From: Nitzschia sp. DOCU1
Taxonomy: Eukaryota; Bacillariophyta; Bacillariophyceae; Bacillariales; Bacillariaceae
Direction: 5' to 3'
DNA: 64,000 nucleotides
NCBI GenBank assembly: GCA_951394045.1
Contig: OX595993.1
Span: 1,302,001-1,366,000 of the forward strand
The notes under the pieces were generated by a model that saw nothing but the letters and a program-made list of their open reading frames with translations, ran no database searches and was not told the DNA's origin. Positions 31,339 through 41,100 of the stretch are shown piece by piece. Position 1 is the stretch's first letter. Every line of letters starts with the position of its first letter. The position numbers and the translations under genes are program-made.

Positions 31339-31699
31339 GTTGTTTGGTCAGGTATTAACTGAAGGTCAGACAAGATTTGACTGTGGTACAACGTTCACTC
31401 TACTCTTGTCGACCGTGTTATCCAGCGGCGGAGGAAGGTGCTTGCAACTCTCACAGACCGTGTCCTGTAAGCTGCAAGTTTGACAGTGTCCTTGCCGGTT
31501 GCCTAGAGGCAAGCCAGCTAGCTCATGTCCGTCGCGTTTCATGAATTCGGCTAGGGCTACCTACGCAAGAGCAGCCCGCTTCTATTCAAGTCGATTTTAC
31601 TGATAGATACAATAGTAGAGCAGCAATTGCAATTAAAATTTCTACCGAGCGAGGTGGAGTGACGTCGTGGATTTAATGTTCATTGATTGAATCTGCATT
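31339..31699. other. intergenic region between convergent genes
   Basis: 3' sequence between the peptidyl-tRNA hydrolase gene and the minus-strand aspartic protease gene. Nothing recognised. Confidence 0.5.
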
Positions 31700-33658
31700 C
31701 TAAGATATCCGCCTGTCTGTTTCAACATCCCCATATTCGGCATCATCGTCATCCGGTTCGTCCATGTAGGCTCCACTGTCACGAAACGCCGTGTCAGCCA
31801 GCTCCAATTCAGCTCTAACATAATCTGTCTTGGTGCGCTTGGGGCCACACAAGCATCGTCCGCAGTAGCACCCTAAAATAGCCGCCAATAATAGCACAAA
31901 CCCAAAGCCACCACGACAAGCCATGGTGTCGCAGGCATCTGCCAAACCATTGACGGCTTTCTTGATATCGTCGACGGGGGATTGTTCGTCATGCTCATCG
32001 CCACCTGGATGATCTTTCTTCGTGGAGTCAGGTGGAGTGTCGTTGCCAAAGGGGAGATCGTTATCACCGCCCGTTGGGGTCACATCAATGTCAGTTGTGT
32101 CCTGCCCCGTGCTGTCATCATCGTCAACAGGGATCACTACGCCTTCGGCTTCCAAGACATCGGGGTAGCCGTTGGACGTCACCAATTTCTTGTAATCGCA
32201 ATCCGACTCTGCCCATCCAATCACTAAACTGTCAGCGTCGAACATGACATCGTGACCCATCATGGCGTTGGCTCCCAAGACGGAGCCACTCCCTTCGGTA
32301 TCGTAGAAGCGGGCGGTGTACATTCCAGGCGAATCTTCTTCCATGTAATGCGAGGGCGGAATAGCCAAAATGACATCGTAAGGATGATCTGGGTCCAAAG
32401 AACCTGCCAAGCCTACTACTTGATTCGGATCACTGCCAATAAGCTTGTTCATCTCTGTCTGCCCATACAATTGAAAGAGAATAGTAGGATACCCAGCAAG
32501 CTGTTCCGGACTCAACGGTACTGAGTTGTGATTGTACTCAACCCCACTTAAGCTCTTGAAGGTGGTTCGGAATGCTTGAGAAATTTGGCGGGTAAAGTAG
32601 GTGTCTGTCGTGCCACTATCCACAATGACACCTCCTGCGTTCAAGCTTTCTTCCGGAATGTTGAGATTGACCACCTGGACAGAAGGATTGCTGGACATGG
32701 CGGACTCTCCACCCCCAGTCTGACGCAAGTACATTTTCCGAATCTTAACGCCAAAGAAACCTGATCTTGCAGCTCCATTGTCAGTATAGACCATATCTGT
32801 GTTGTGCAAACGCTTCTCCACTCCACCAAAGGTCATGGCCCCAGCTTCGGTTCCCTCTCGTTCCGCTTCTGGCGGTCGTGAAAAGCACAGACTAAACTTG
32901 GCCTCACTTCCCATCTTTCCCGCCGCGTGCATTTGCTTCCAAAAGGAAGTCTTTGAATTTTCCATGCCCATGATACCGTCCGCTAACTGCGTCTTGAACA
33001 GACCGGTTAATTTGAATTGGCATCCAAAAGTCATGTCAAAACTAAAGTGTTTGGCAAACTTGGGGTCAATATCTTCCGCTCCCTGATCCGACACTAGTGC
33101 GTACATGTGGGGACCACCCACATAGGTAACGTCCTTGGCCTCAAAGGCATACCACGAGGATCCCTCTTGATAACTCATGGAAATCTTGCATTGATCGTCA
33201 CCCCCCGTATTGCTGCAAGTTCCGCGTTGACACTCGCCACAACCAGTTTTATGGAACGTGCTACTCGCGGCAAAATCAAAGTAATTGTCAATGTGATACG
33301 TGGGAGCCCCGCAGTCCTGGCATCCACTGCAGGGAAAGGCGGTCAACGACGAGCCGGTATCGACAATGACCGTCTGGCGTTGTGGTGGGGTGCCGACCCA
33401 GACATCGGCATAATGGGTTCCGTAGCCATGGTACAAGGCGCCCACTTGCAGGGCTTCTTCGCGACGGCGGAACTGCGTATTGCGGTCAAACATACTAATA
33501 TCATGGCTTACGCCAGTTTCTTCTTGGAGTTGCTTCAAACGACGCTGTTTCTGGATATGATGCGGAATCAAAGGCATCGTAGAAAAGGAAGCCGCCGAGG
33601 CCGACACGACCTGGAGTAGCGCCATGGTCAGCCACAATGACTGGCTAAAGGCGGGCAT
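31700..33658 (-). CDS. membrane-anchored pepsin-family aspartic protease
   Basis: ATG at 33656-33658 opens 652 residues. A signal peptide (SLWLTMALLQVVSASAASF) and a short propeptide precede the A1 peptidase domain (about residues 80-500). Both active-site motifs are intact: VDTGSSLTAF with Asp100, and VDSGTTDTYF with Asp347. Many cysteines (CSGCQDCG, CGECQRGTC) suggest disulfides in a secretory lumen. An acidic Asp/Thr/Pro linker follows, then a single span (GFGFVLLLAAILGCYCGRCLCG) and a short acidic cytosolic tail with Tyr-containing motifs. This layout matches BACE-like and plant membrane-anchored aspartic proteases. A TATA-like tagtatataatatac lies about 40-55 bp upstream. The substrate is unknown. 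Confidence 0.92.
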   Translation of the reverse strand: MPAFSQSLWLTMALLQVVSASAASFSTMPLIPHHIQKQRRLKQLQEETGVSHDISMFDRNTQFRRREEALQVGALYHGYGTHYADVWVGTPPQRQTVIVDTGSSLTAFPCSGCQDCGAPTYHIDNYFDFAASSTFHKTGCGECQRGTCSNTGGDDQCKISMSYQEGSSWYAFEAKDVTYVGGPHMYALVSDQGAEDIDPKFAKHFSFDMTFGCQFKLTGLFKTQLADGIMGMENSKTSFWKQMHAAGKMGSEAKFSLCFSRPPEAEREGTEAGAMTFGGVEKRLHNTDMVYTDNGAARSGFFGVKIRKMYLRQTGGGESAMSSNPSVQVVNLNIPEESLNAGGVIVDSGTTDTYFTRQISQAFRTTFKSLSGVEYNHNSVPLSPEQLAGYPTILFQLYGQTEMNKLIGSDPNQVVGLAGSLDPDHPYDVILAIPPSHYMEEDSPGMYTARFYDTEGSGSVLGANAMMGHDVMFDADSLVIGWAESDCDYKKLVTSNGYPDVLEAEGVVIPVDDDDSTGQDTTDIDVTPTGGDNDLPFGNDTPPDSTKKDHPGGDEHDEQSPVDDIKKAVNGLADACDTMACRGGFGFVLLLAAILGCYCGRCLCGPKRTKTDYVRAELELADTAFRDSGAYMDEPDDDDAEYGDVETDRRIS

Positions 33659-34372
33659 GTTTCAAGGTGACTTTCGAGTTAACACAAGCAATGCTTCCAA
33701 TAGTATATAATATACACGAAAGTGACCACACCAATTGTAAGAGCCAAACGAAAATCGGCATTCACCGGGCGGCACAAAAATGCCGGCCAGTTTTTGGTCA
33801 TTCTTTTTTATCGTGTGCAAAAACAACGGCCGCCATCCAATCGTGTCCAAATGATTCATTCGACTGAATATTGGTGGGGGATGTACCCCACTTTGAAGCG
33901 AATTGGATCCCCCTAATATTTCGCGCCGAGCTGGCGATTTTGCGAGACGTGGATATCTTTTCTGACCACGTCGGTGTTACAATTCGGTAGTTCCTAGCTC
34001 GGCAGCTACTCGAATTGGGGCTCGATGAACTAGCTTGTTCTATGGTGAAATTAATGAGCTATTCAGTTTAGAGTGCAATGTAGAGTCCACCGCCTCTCAG
34101 AATTCGATTTCTCTCCACAGGCTTCTTAGAGACTCTTCGAGATAGTTGTGCTGTAGCTCCTCTGAGTCAGTCGTATTGAGTCGTGGAACTGGACTCGTGT
34201 TGAATCGTATTATTCCAACACGTCGGCGCTTCGGAATGCAAAAATGAGGAACGGAACGACCACCATGACGGTGAGCAACTACGCCACGCGACGGTAGTAG
34301 AGACTCATGTTATACTATTTGCCTCCTTTCGCCCTCCAGTGCTAAATACTCTTTCATCTTGTATATAAGATC
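33659..34372. other. divergent intergenic region
   Basis: Upstream of the aspartic protease (minus) and the double hydrolase (plus). It contains a TATA-like stretch near 33698-33712 for the former. GTATATAAG at about 34361-34369 lies only a few bases before the ATG at 34373, too close for an ordinary TATA box. No gene seen. Confidence 0.5.
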
Positions 34373-37300
34373 ATGTCGCCTCTTCGAAGCTCATGTCTGC
34401 GTAGGCTCTTTCCCCTTCTGTGGATACTGCTTCTTCCCTGCTGGTGGGCGTTGGGCTTTCAAGCGCTTTCGTCGTCTGGTCGGACCCTGTCTTCTACACG
34501 GTGGCGTTCCCAACCATCTGTATCCGTCACGCCGAGCTGTCGCTGGGGTCTATTGACTACTCGAGATGACACTTTAGAAGATACGACCCACCCGGAGGCA
34601 GCACCTACTTCTTCCAGTACAACTACTTCTTGGATACCCCGCTTGGCCTTTGTCGTGGTGTCCCTGTTCCAGCACAATCATTCAGCCTCCAAGGCAAAAG
34701 GCACGACAACAACCACTACCGAATCGACACACTTTGTTGGATCGAGTCCAACCACGCAATTTATTCTAAATGAGGATGATTCTTCGTTGGATTCCATGGT
34801 TCCGCCATTCACAACAGCCAACGTGTCGCTAGCAGCCGCCCAGGCCGTGGTAAAATCGTTGGAGAATGTATCCCAACAAGGACTCGAGTGGAACGAAACG
34901 CCCCTTTCATCAACAAAAACGGATGATGACGACGACGACGGTGACGATTTGACCCAGTCAAACCAGCTATTCTTTTCCATGCCAAGCAGCAATGCAACAA
35001 AAGCTTCCGGAATAATGTGGAATTTGACACAAGATCTTGTCATCGAAAGTGAAGCAAAAGAGGACCAATCTATACTGCTAGAGGAGGCAAAAGAAGTCGT
35101 AGTAAATAGCAATGATATGACGACGGCGGCGACCGACGAGAAAGACCCTGTCTCGATGGCTAGTTCGCCATTGGAGGTGACTGTCGCTTCTGACGACGAG
35201 AGGGCAAAGCTACTCGACAAATTCAACCAAACGACAGCAATTCTAGAAGCACAAGAAGAAGAAAAGGTGTCGCTACCGATGGTCGATGATTCGGCTCCTG
35301 TCTCGGTAGACCAGACAATCTCCAACAGCGGCAGCTCAGCATTAAGGAGCATCGTTAAAGAGAATGATAGGGAAGAATCTATCCGTCGTCGGGCAGCCGA
35401 AATTTCTCACTCGTTTTATGCCAAAGAGTTTCAACCCGCTTGGTTCGCCAAGAATTCTCATTTGCAAACGATTGTCGGCGTCAAGGCGCGACAGGAATCC
35501 ATGTACTTTCCTACTACTGGGAATCTAATTCTGTCCAAGTTTGAGTGGGATTATCGACAGCGTGTGGAGACATACGACGGCGACTTTTTCGACGTGGATT
35601 GGAAGTACACCAACAAGGCTCCCGAGAAACACGACAACGACACACTTCAAACTCCAGTCGTCTTGATTTGCCATGGACTCCAATCCAATACGAATTCTCC
35701 CTTAACGAAAGACATGACAATCGCATTCAACAATGTTGGGATGGATGTCGCTGCTATCAACTTTCGTGGATGCAGTGGCGAGCCCAACCGTACACCTATG
35801 GGATACCATCTCTCTTACACCGAAGACTTGGAACTCATGGTACGGCAAATCTCCAGGGGGCAGCCAGGAAGGCCCATTTACCTATCTGGCTTCTCGTTAG
35901 GCGCAAATGTGGTCACCAAATTCCTCGCAGATGTCGGAATCCGAGCAGCCGAGCAATACAACATCTGCGGAGCGGCCGTGAACGCAGTACCTTTTGATTT
36001 GACCAAGTGTCAGGCCATTAACCAACCCGGCTTTTCCGGCTCCGTCTACGGTGATAAACTATTGAGATCGCTGAAAGATCGCATTCTGAAGTCCATGGAG
36101 ACTGGTGTGGAGTACAAGTTTACGAGGGAAGAACTCGAAAAATGTACAACTTGCAAAGAATTCGACGATTTAGTTGTTTGTACCGTTTACTATGATTTTG
36201 AAGACGCCGATGACTATCATCGCAAGTCAAGTACGAGGGATCGTCTCCCTGAAATCATGGTGCCGCAGTTGATCCTGCAAGCTTTAGACGACCCTTTTTT
36301 GGTTGGCAACGACAATCCTGAAAATAATCCAAACCTTCCTTGCCGTATCCAGTACACGAAACATGGTGGCCATTGCGGCTATGTCTTTCATGCTGAAGAG
36401 CGAGACAAGCGAGATTCTTCCTTCATGCCCACGGAATTGGCACGTTTCGTCGAGCATGTGCATCACGTCCGAACGGGCCAAAAGTCGACCATAGTGGCTA
36501 GACGAACACAGCCGCAAACTCAGCTCAATGTACATGGTATTGAAACGGAACTTGCACAGGCTTCAAGGAAAGAGAAATATCGACGGAAACAAGCCGCCAT
36601 CGCGGCAAACTCTTTTCAACCTCGCGACTTTGTCCCTGCTGAGTGGGCCCGAAATGAACATTTTCAAACTATCATGGGAGCGCTCTTTCGTCGACAAACC
36701 ATGTACGTTAACAACAGTACGGAGACACCAAGTATACTGCAATCTTTCTTGACCAAGCATGAATTTCAATGGGACGACCGACAACGCATGGAGACTCCCG
36801 ACGGAGACTTTTTCGATGTAGATTGGAAATTCGTACGCTCGGATGACCACGGAAGCAAGAGAAACAACCCCTTGGTTCTTATTTGTCACGGACTACAATC
36901 TGATTCGAGCTCGCCACTGGCACAAGATATGGCACAAGCTTTCAACAATGTTGGTATGGACGCAGCTTGTATCAACTTCCGAGGTTGTAGTGGCCAAATC
37001 AACGAAACTCCAGTTGGCTATCATTTGGGGTTCACGGACGATCTGAAGCAAATGGTTGATCATCTCAACCTAGTGTACCCCAACAGACGCATATATCTCT
37101 CCGGGTTTTCCTTGGGTGCCAATGTAGTCACTACGTGCTTGGCCGAACTTGGCGAGCAAGCGTATGAAAAGAACATTTTTGGGGCGGCTGTTAATGCGGT
37201 ACCCTTCGACATGCTCAAGGCCCATCGCAACTTGAACAATTTTGGACTCACGAAAAGCCTTTATGGTGGGCGGCTCCTGGCTTCCATGATTGCTCGTGTG

Positions 37301-37762
37301 GAGCAGTCCTACGACAAAATCGAATTCCCGTTTCCCCGGGAAGAAGCTGCTAAATGCCGTACCATCATGGACATGGAAAATCTTGTCATTGCACCCATTT
37401 TTGGTTTCCGCGATGCCTATGACTACTACGAAAAGGCAAGTTCACTGCGAAAGATTGATCGTGTAGCAGTGCCAGAGCTAGTGATCAGTTCAGAGGACGA
37501 TCCATTTTTCTTTGGGCAATCGTTACCGCAGCCCGATAGTAGTCGTCCTCTGCGCCTCCACATGACCAAAAATGGTGGTCACTGTGGCTACGTATTTCAT
37601 GCTCAAGAAGAAGAAGAAGACTACAAGACGTCATGGATGCCGACGGAACTGGCTCGATTTCTCGTACATCTGGAGGAAACTTTTTCCTCCCAGTTTGATC
37701 CAAAGGTGGAGACTGGACTGCAGCACGAGTCTCATACTTCCATTGATGTAGTGCAACTGTAG
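34373..37762 (+). CDS. double alpha/beta hydrolase (two YheT/ABHD1-3-like domains), secretory or plastid
   Basis: ATG at 34373 opens a single exon of 1129 residues. The N-terminus is a signal peptide (RLFPLLWILLLPCWWALGF) followed by a Ser/Arg-rich stretch, fitting either secretion or plastid entry (A-L-G-F-Q-A). A disordered, acidic region to about residue 350 follows. Two homologous hydrolase domains come next, about 352-710 and 748-1103. Each has an entry motif (SHLQTIVG; EHFQTIMG), LICHGLQS with the oxyanion region, INFRGCSG, and the nucleophile elbow SGFSLGANV (Ser508; Ser913). Each also has an acid (ALDDPF; SEDDPF) and a His (GGHCGYVFH in both). Both triads look intact. Relatives hydrolyse lipid or ester substrates; the substrate here is unknown. 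Confidence 0.9.
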   Translation: MSPLRSSCLRRLFPLLWILLLPCWWALGFQALSSSGRTLSSTRWRSQPSVSVTPSCRWGLLTTRDDTLEDTTHPEAAPTSSSTTTSWIPRLAFVVVSLFQHNHSASKAKGTTTTTTESTHFVGSSPTTQFILNEDDSSLDSMVPPFTTANVSLAAAQAVVKSLENVSQQGLEWNETPLSSTKTDDDDDDGDDLTQSNQLFFSMPSSNATKASGIMWNLTQDLVIESEAKEDQSILLEEAKEVVVNSNDMTTAATDEKDPVSMASSPLEVTVASDDERAKLLDKFNQTTAILEAQEEEKVSLPMVDDSAPVSVDQTISNSGSSALRSIVKENDREESIRRRAAEISHSFYAKEFQPAWFAKNSHLQTIVGVKARQESMYFPTTGNLILSKFEWDYRQRVETYDGDFFDVDWKYTNKAPEKHDNDTLQTPVVLICHGLQSNTNSPLTKDMTIAFNNVGMDVAAINFRGCSGEPNRTPMGYHLSYTEDLELMVRQISRGQPGRPIYLSGFSLGANVVTKFLADVGIRAAEQYNICGAAVNAVPFDLTKCQAINQPGFSGSVYGDKLLRSLKDRILKSMETGVEYKFTREELEKCTTCKEFDDLVVCTVYYDFEDADDYHRKSSTRDRLPEIMVPQLILQALDDPFLVGNDNPENNPNLPCRIQYTKHGGHCGYVFHAEERDKRDSSFMPTELARFVEHVHHVRTGQKSTIVARRTQPQTQLNVHGIETELAQASRKEKYRRKQAAIAANSFQPRDFVPAEWARNEHFQTIMGALFRRQTMYVNNSTETPSILQSFLTKHEFQWDDRQRMETPDGDFFDVDWKFVRSDDHGSKRNNPLVLICHGLQSDSSSPLAQDMAQAFNNVGMDAACINFRGCSGQINETPVGYHLGFTDDLKQMVDHLNLVYPNRRIYLSGFSLGANVVTTCLAELGEQAYEKNIFGAAVNAVPFDMLKAHRNLNNFGLTKSLYGGRLLASMIARVEQSYDKIEFPFPREEAAKCRTIMDMENLVIAPIFGFRDAYDYYEKASSLRKIDRVAVPELVISSEDDPFFFGQSLPQPDSSRPLRLHMTKNGGHCGYVFHAQEEEEDYKTSWMPTELARFLVHLEETFSSQFDPKVETGLQHESHTSIDVVQL

Positions 37763-38115
37763 TTTGAGGTAATGGATTGTGTTAGAATGGAATTTCAGCT
37801 ACGTTATTCCTTTGGATCATCGACTTAAGCAACTCCGAGGTTATCCAGGGAAGAATCTCCAGCTCCCATCCGGTTCATGTAAATTGGTTCGCTGAAGGTC
37901 GTTGAAACTGCGATGCATTGCGCTCCCTGTCTTCCTGCCATGTTACAGTTTGGATGGTACGGTTCCTTATTGGACGATAGACTAGGGCTGCTAAGTTTTA
38001 TACCCTTGAGTTAGTTTGTTAGGTTGCATTGTCAAAACTCTACGCAAAGTCAAGTGCTTTACCCCATCCTCGCGGTTCATCTGGCAAAATGATACAGACT
38101 TGAAAACGTACGAAC
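37763..38115. other. intergenic region between convergent genes
   Basis: 3' sequence between the double hydrolase (plus) and the cyclase-PDE gene (minus). Nothing recognised. Confidence 0.5.
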
Positions 38116-41100
38116 TCAATTATTTTTCACCTCTGCCAACATTTCTTCCACAATCGACTCGCCTTTCGCCATCCATTCGGCTCTGGTGAAGAGAGAGAAA
38201 AATAGTGAGGAAAACGAAGCCATGGTACAATCATGGCCAGACAATCAGCAACGTGAGGGCAGTAGTTACCTGTTATTCGTTGCATACTGGATAATGTTAA
38301 GACGAAGCAGAACAACAACGGTGAGATCCAACGGAGTATATCATAGCCGCATTAATGTTGCTCAGTATAATGGTTACCTGAAGGAATTCATCGCTTGATG
38401 TACCAAACACGCCGCAATCGTCCAACTTTTTAGCAAGAGGGATGACTGTACACGTCTATATGAGCAACACTTTGTCGTTGTACGCTACTTCTGCGATCAA
38501 CCCACTTACCGTAGTTGTCGAAGAACCAAAGTTCCCCCTTGTACCAGCCCTCCGACGGATCATTTGCATTCCTGCCGAACTTGTAAGCCTTGTACATTTC
38601 TTGGAAAAGACGCTTGTTCCACTTTTGATACACACTAAATAAATGAAGGTCAGACGACAATATGGTCAGTCCAGACACAGCATGCCATAGCCACACTGAT
38701 CCAGCGCGAGCTACAAAACGAAACTTACTGCCAGTGCTGCATTGTATGGGCCACATCGGCACTGCGTGAAAATCGAAGGAGGCGCACGGGTGTAAGGGCA
38801 AACGAAACTCAATTGAATTGCTTCTCCGCCCAACAGGGCACTTACGCCTGGATGATGTGCTCAATTACGATTGTGGCTTTCAGGTCAAAGACTTCGGACT
38901 TATCACCTCCATCAGTGTGAAACGCCTCCTCCCAACGGCTATTTCGCAAAGCCTTCAATTCTATGGCGGCCAAAACAACGAAACGTGTGAGAGCGATGGA
39001 CGTTTAGAAGAATAACTCCAAATCCTTGATACCGATTCACTTGCCTGGATCGAAAATGTCTGTGGCCATCACAGAATTCACAACAAGCTTTCTAAAACGA
39101 CGAATGTCCTCCTCCGTCGGGAATAGACAACTTCTCAGATCGGCGTACGAGGGCTCCATGAGCATCTCCCATGCAAGATCAATAGAATTCTGTCAGACAA
39201 GAGAGATATTGTTAGAAGCCAGGGGAGAGATAAGACTGTCGCCTTAAAACCCAAGCTGCACGGACCTGTTCCAAAACGCTTTTCCCTTCATACATAATTG
39301 CGAGTTCGTCCTTTTCAGCAATCAAAACACCATTCGCAACTCCCGCGTGGTCGACATCGTGAATCAGTGCCGAGAAAAGAGCGGCAAAGTGGGTCAGAGG
39401 GTCACTATTAATTCCGAACGTGAACTTGTGGAGCTCCTCAAAGATTTGTCTAGGGTTCGCGCCTTCCTCAGGAACTTCACAGTCTTCAGCGACAATTATG
39501 TTGCTCAAAATCTTGTTCGCGCTCATTGCTACGTGTGTCGCGTGTTCGAAATTGTGGAAAGGATTTGCATGATAGGCCAAACCGATCCTCGTTACATAGT
39601 CTAGCAGCTGCCGTTTGACATTCTCGGTCAGATTGATATCGTTGGGGTCGACCTGTTGAACAGCAGTCCTAGCATCAAACCTGGGCAGCGCAATCACCTT
39701 GGAATACTCGTCGCGAGGATGGAGACTTTCTGGGTGGAAAATTGGGGGCTCAGAAGTTTCTTTAGAACGGGAACTGCCTGACTGACTCGCTCTCTTTGCC
39801 ATGATGACTCTGATTTGACGCGCCAAGAGATCGAAATTCCATTGCACAAGACGTTGCAACTGCTCATTTTTCGCAGATTTGCTCGACGGGGTCTTTTTGG
39901 GTACAGGATTCGATTCATCTCCCGAATGCTCGGCATCCGTATCCATTTCACTTGATGCCACTGATTCATTGTCGCTGCCGCTACGACTGGAGCTAGGACC
40001 ACTGTGGGAACCAGTTCGTGGCGAGACCCAAAATGTCGTGACCTCGCCTTTGCCCTTTGCAATTACTTTGTCGTCCCGGGCCGTAAGCCAATTGGATTTG
40101 TTTGCCTCCACTAATAGATCAGCGGTTGCTTGACTGCACCAGTTTTCACAGAAAAGGGTTGCACGATGAATTGTAAAGATGCACGATGAATTGTAAAGAA
40201 ATGAGTCGTCAAATCGAGCAACATACTGAAACAACTGAGACTCACAGACGTACCTGCACTGTATTTTTCGAGGCAAACCGTTGCTCTCCATCCTTGATGC
40301 CGTGTTAACAGTATCACCAAACAGCTGGAAGCGGCTCTTTTGTCCCCGTAACACTCCGGCCGTGACAGCCCCAGAATGCAGTCCAACGCGGATGCACAAT
40401 TCCGCCGTATCAGGGCCCAGGTCCGGTACGAGCGCCTGAGCAAGTTGGTCCATCTTGGTCATACATTCTGCTGCAAACCGAGCCATGATAACTGCGTGAT
40501 TCTCTTGAGGCACGGGTAAACCCGTGACGGCGACGTAGCAGTCACCACTGTGAGGGAGTAAAGCAAGTTGAGTCCAGAGTCTGGGCGGTCTTGCTTGTCC
40601 TCAACAAATTCCACTTACATCGTTTCGACCTATACAGTGCCATAGAAAGAGAGCAGCGCCAAGCAATAACCGAGTTGTAAGCCAAACACAAGCCATTGAA
40701 GTAGTCGTCAAATGGTCGACTCACCTTGAAAACTTTGCGTTTCAACGCAATCTTAAAATAGCAAAAAAAATCGGTAAGCAGAGAAATGAAATCTCGTAGA
40801 AGCAAAGCTCGCCCGCCTCACCTTGTCAAATGCAGCGTATAGGGTTTCAAGCAGCGTGAAGACTATCATTAAAACAGCAGTGAGATGTTATTCGTCGATC
40901 GCGACAGAAAAGCACACGTGACTAGACAAGGCGATTGCACTGCACTTACCCTGAGCCGGCTCTCGAACCGATGACCACGCAGTAAAACCAGCAATGTCCG
41001 CAAAGAGAACTACCAAAGTAAAGAGATTTTCAAAGGAAGGGATGAGAAAATACGACGCATCAGCAAAGGCTGTCTCCAGATTGTTGACCCACCAGTTGTC

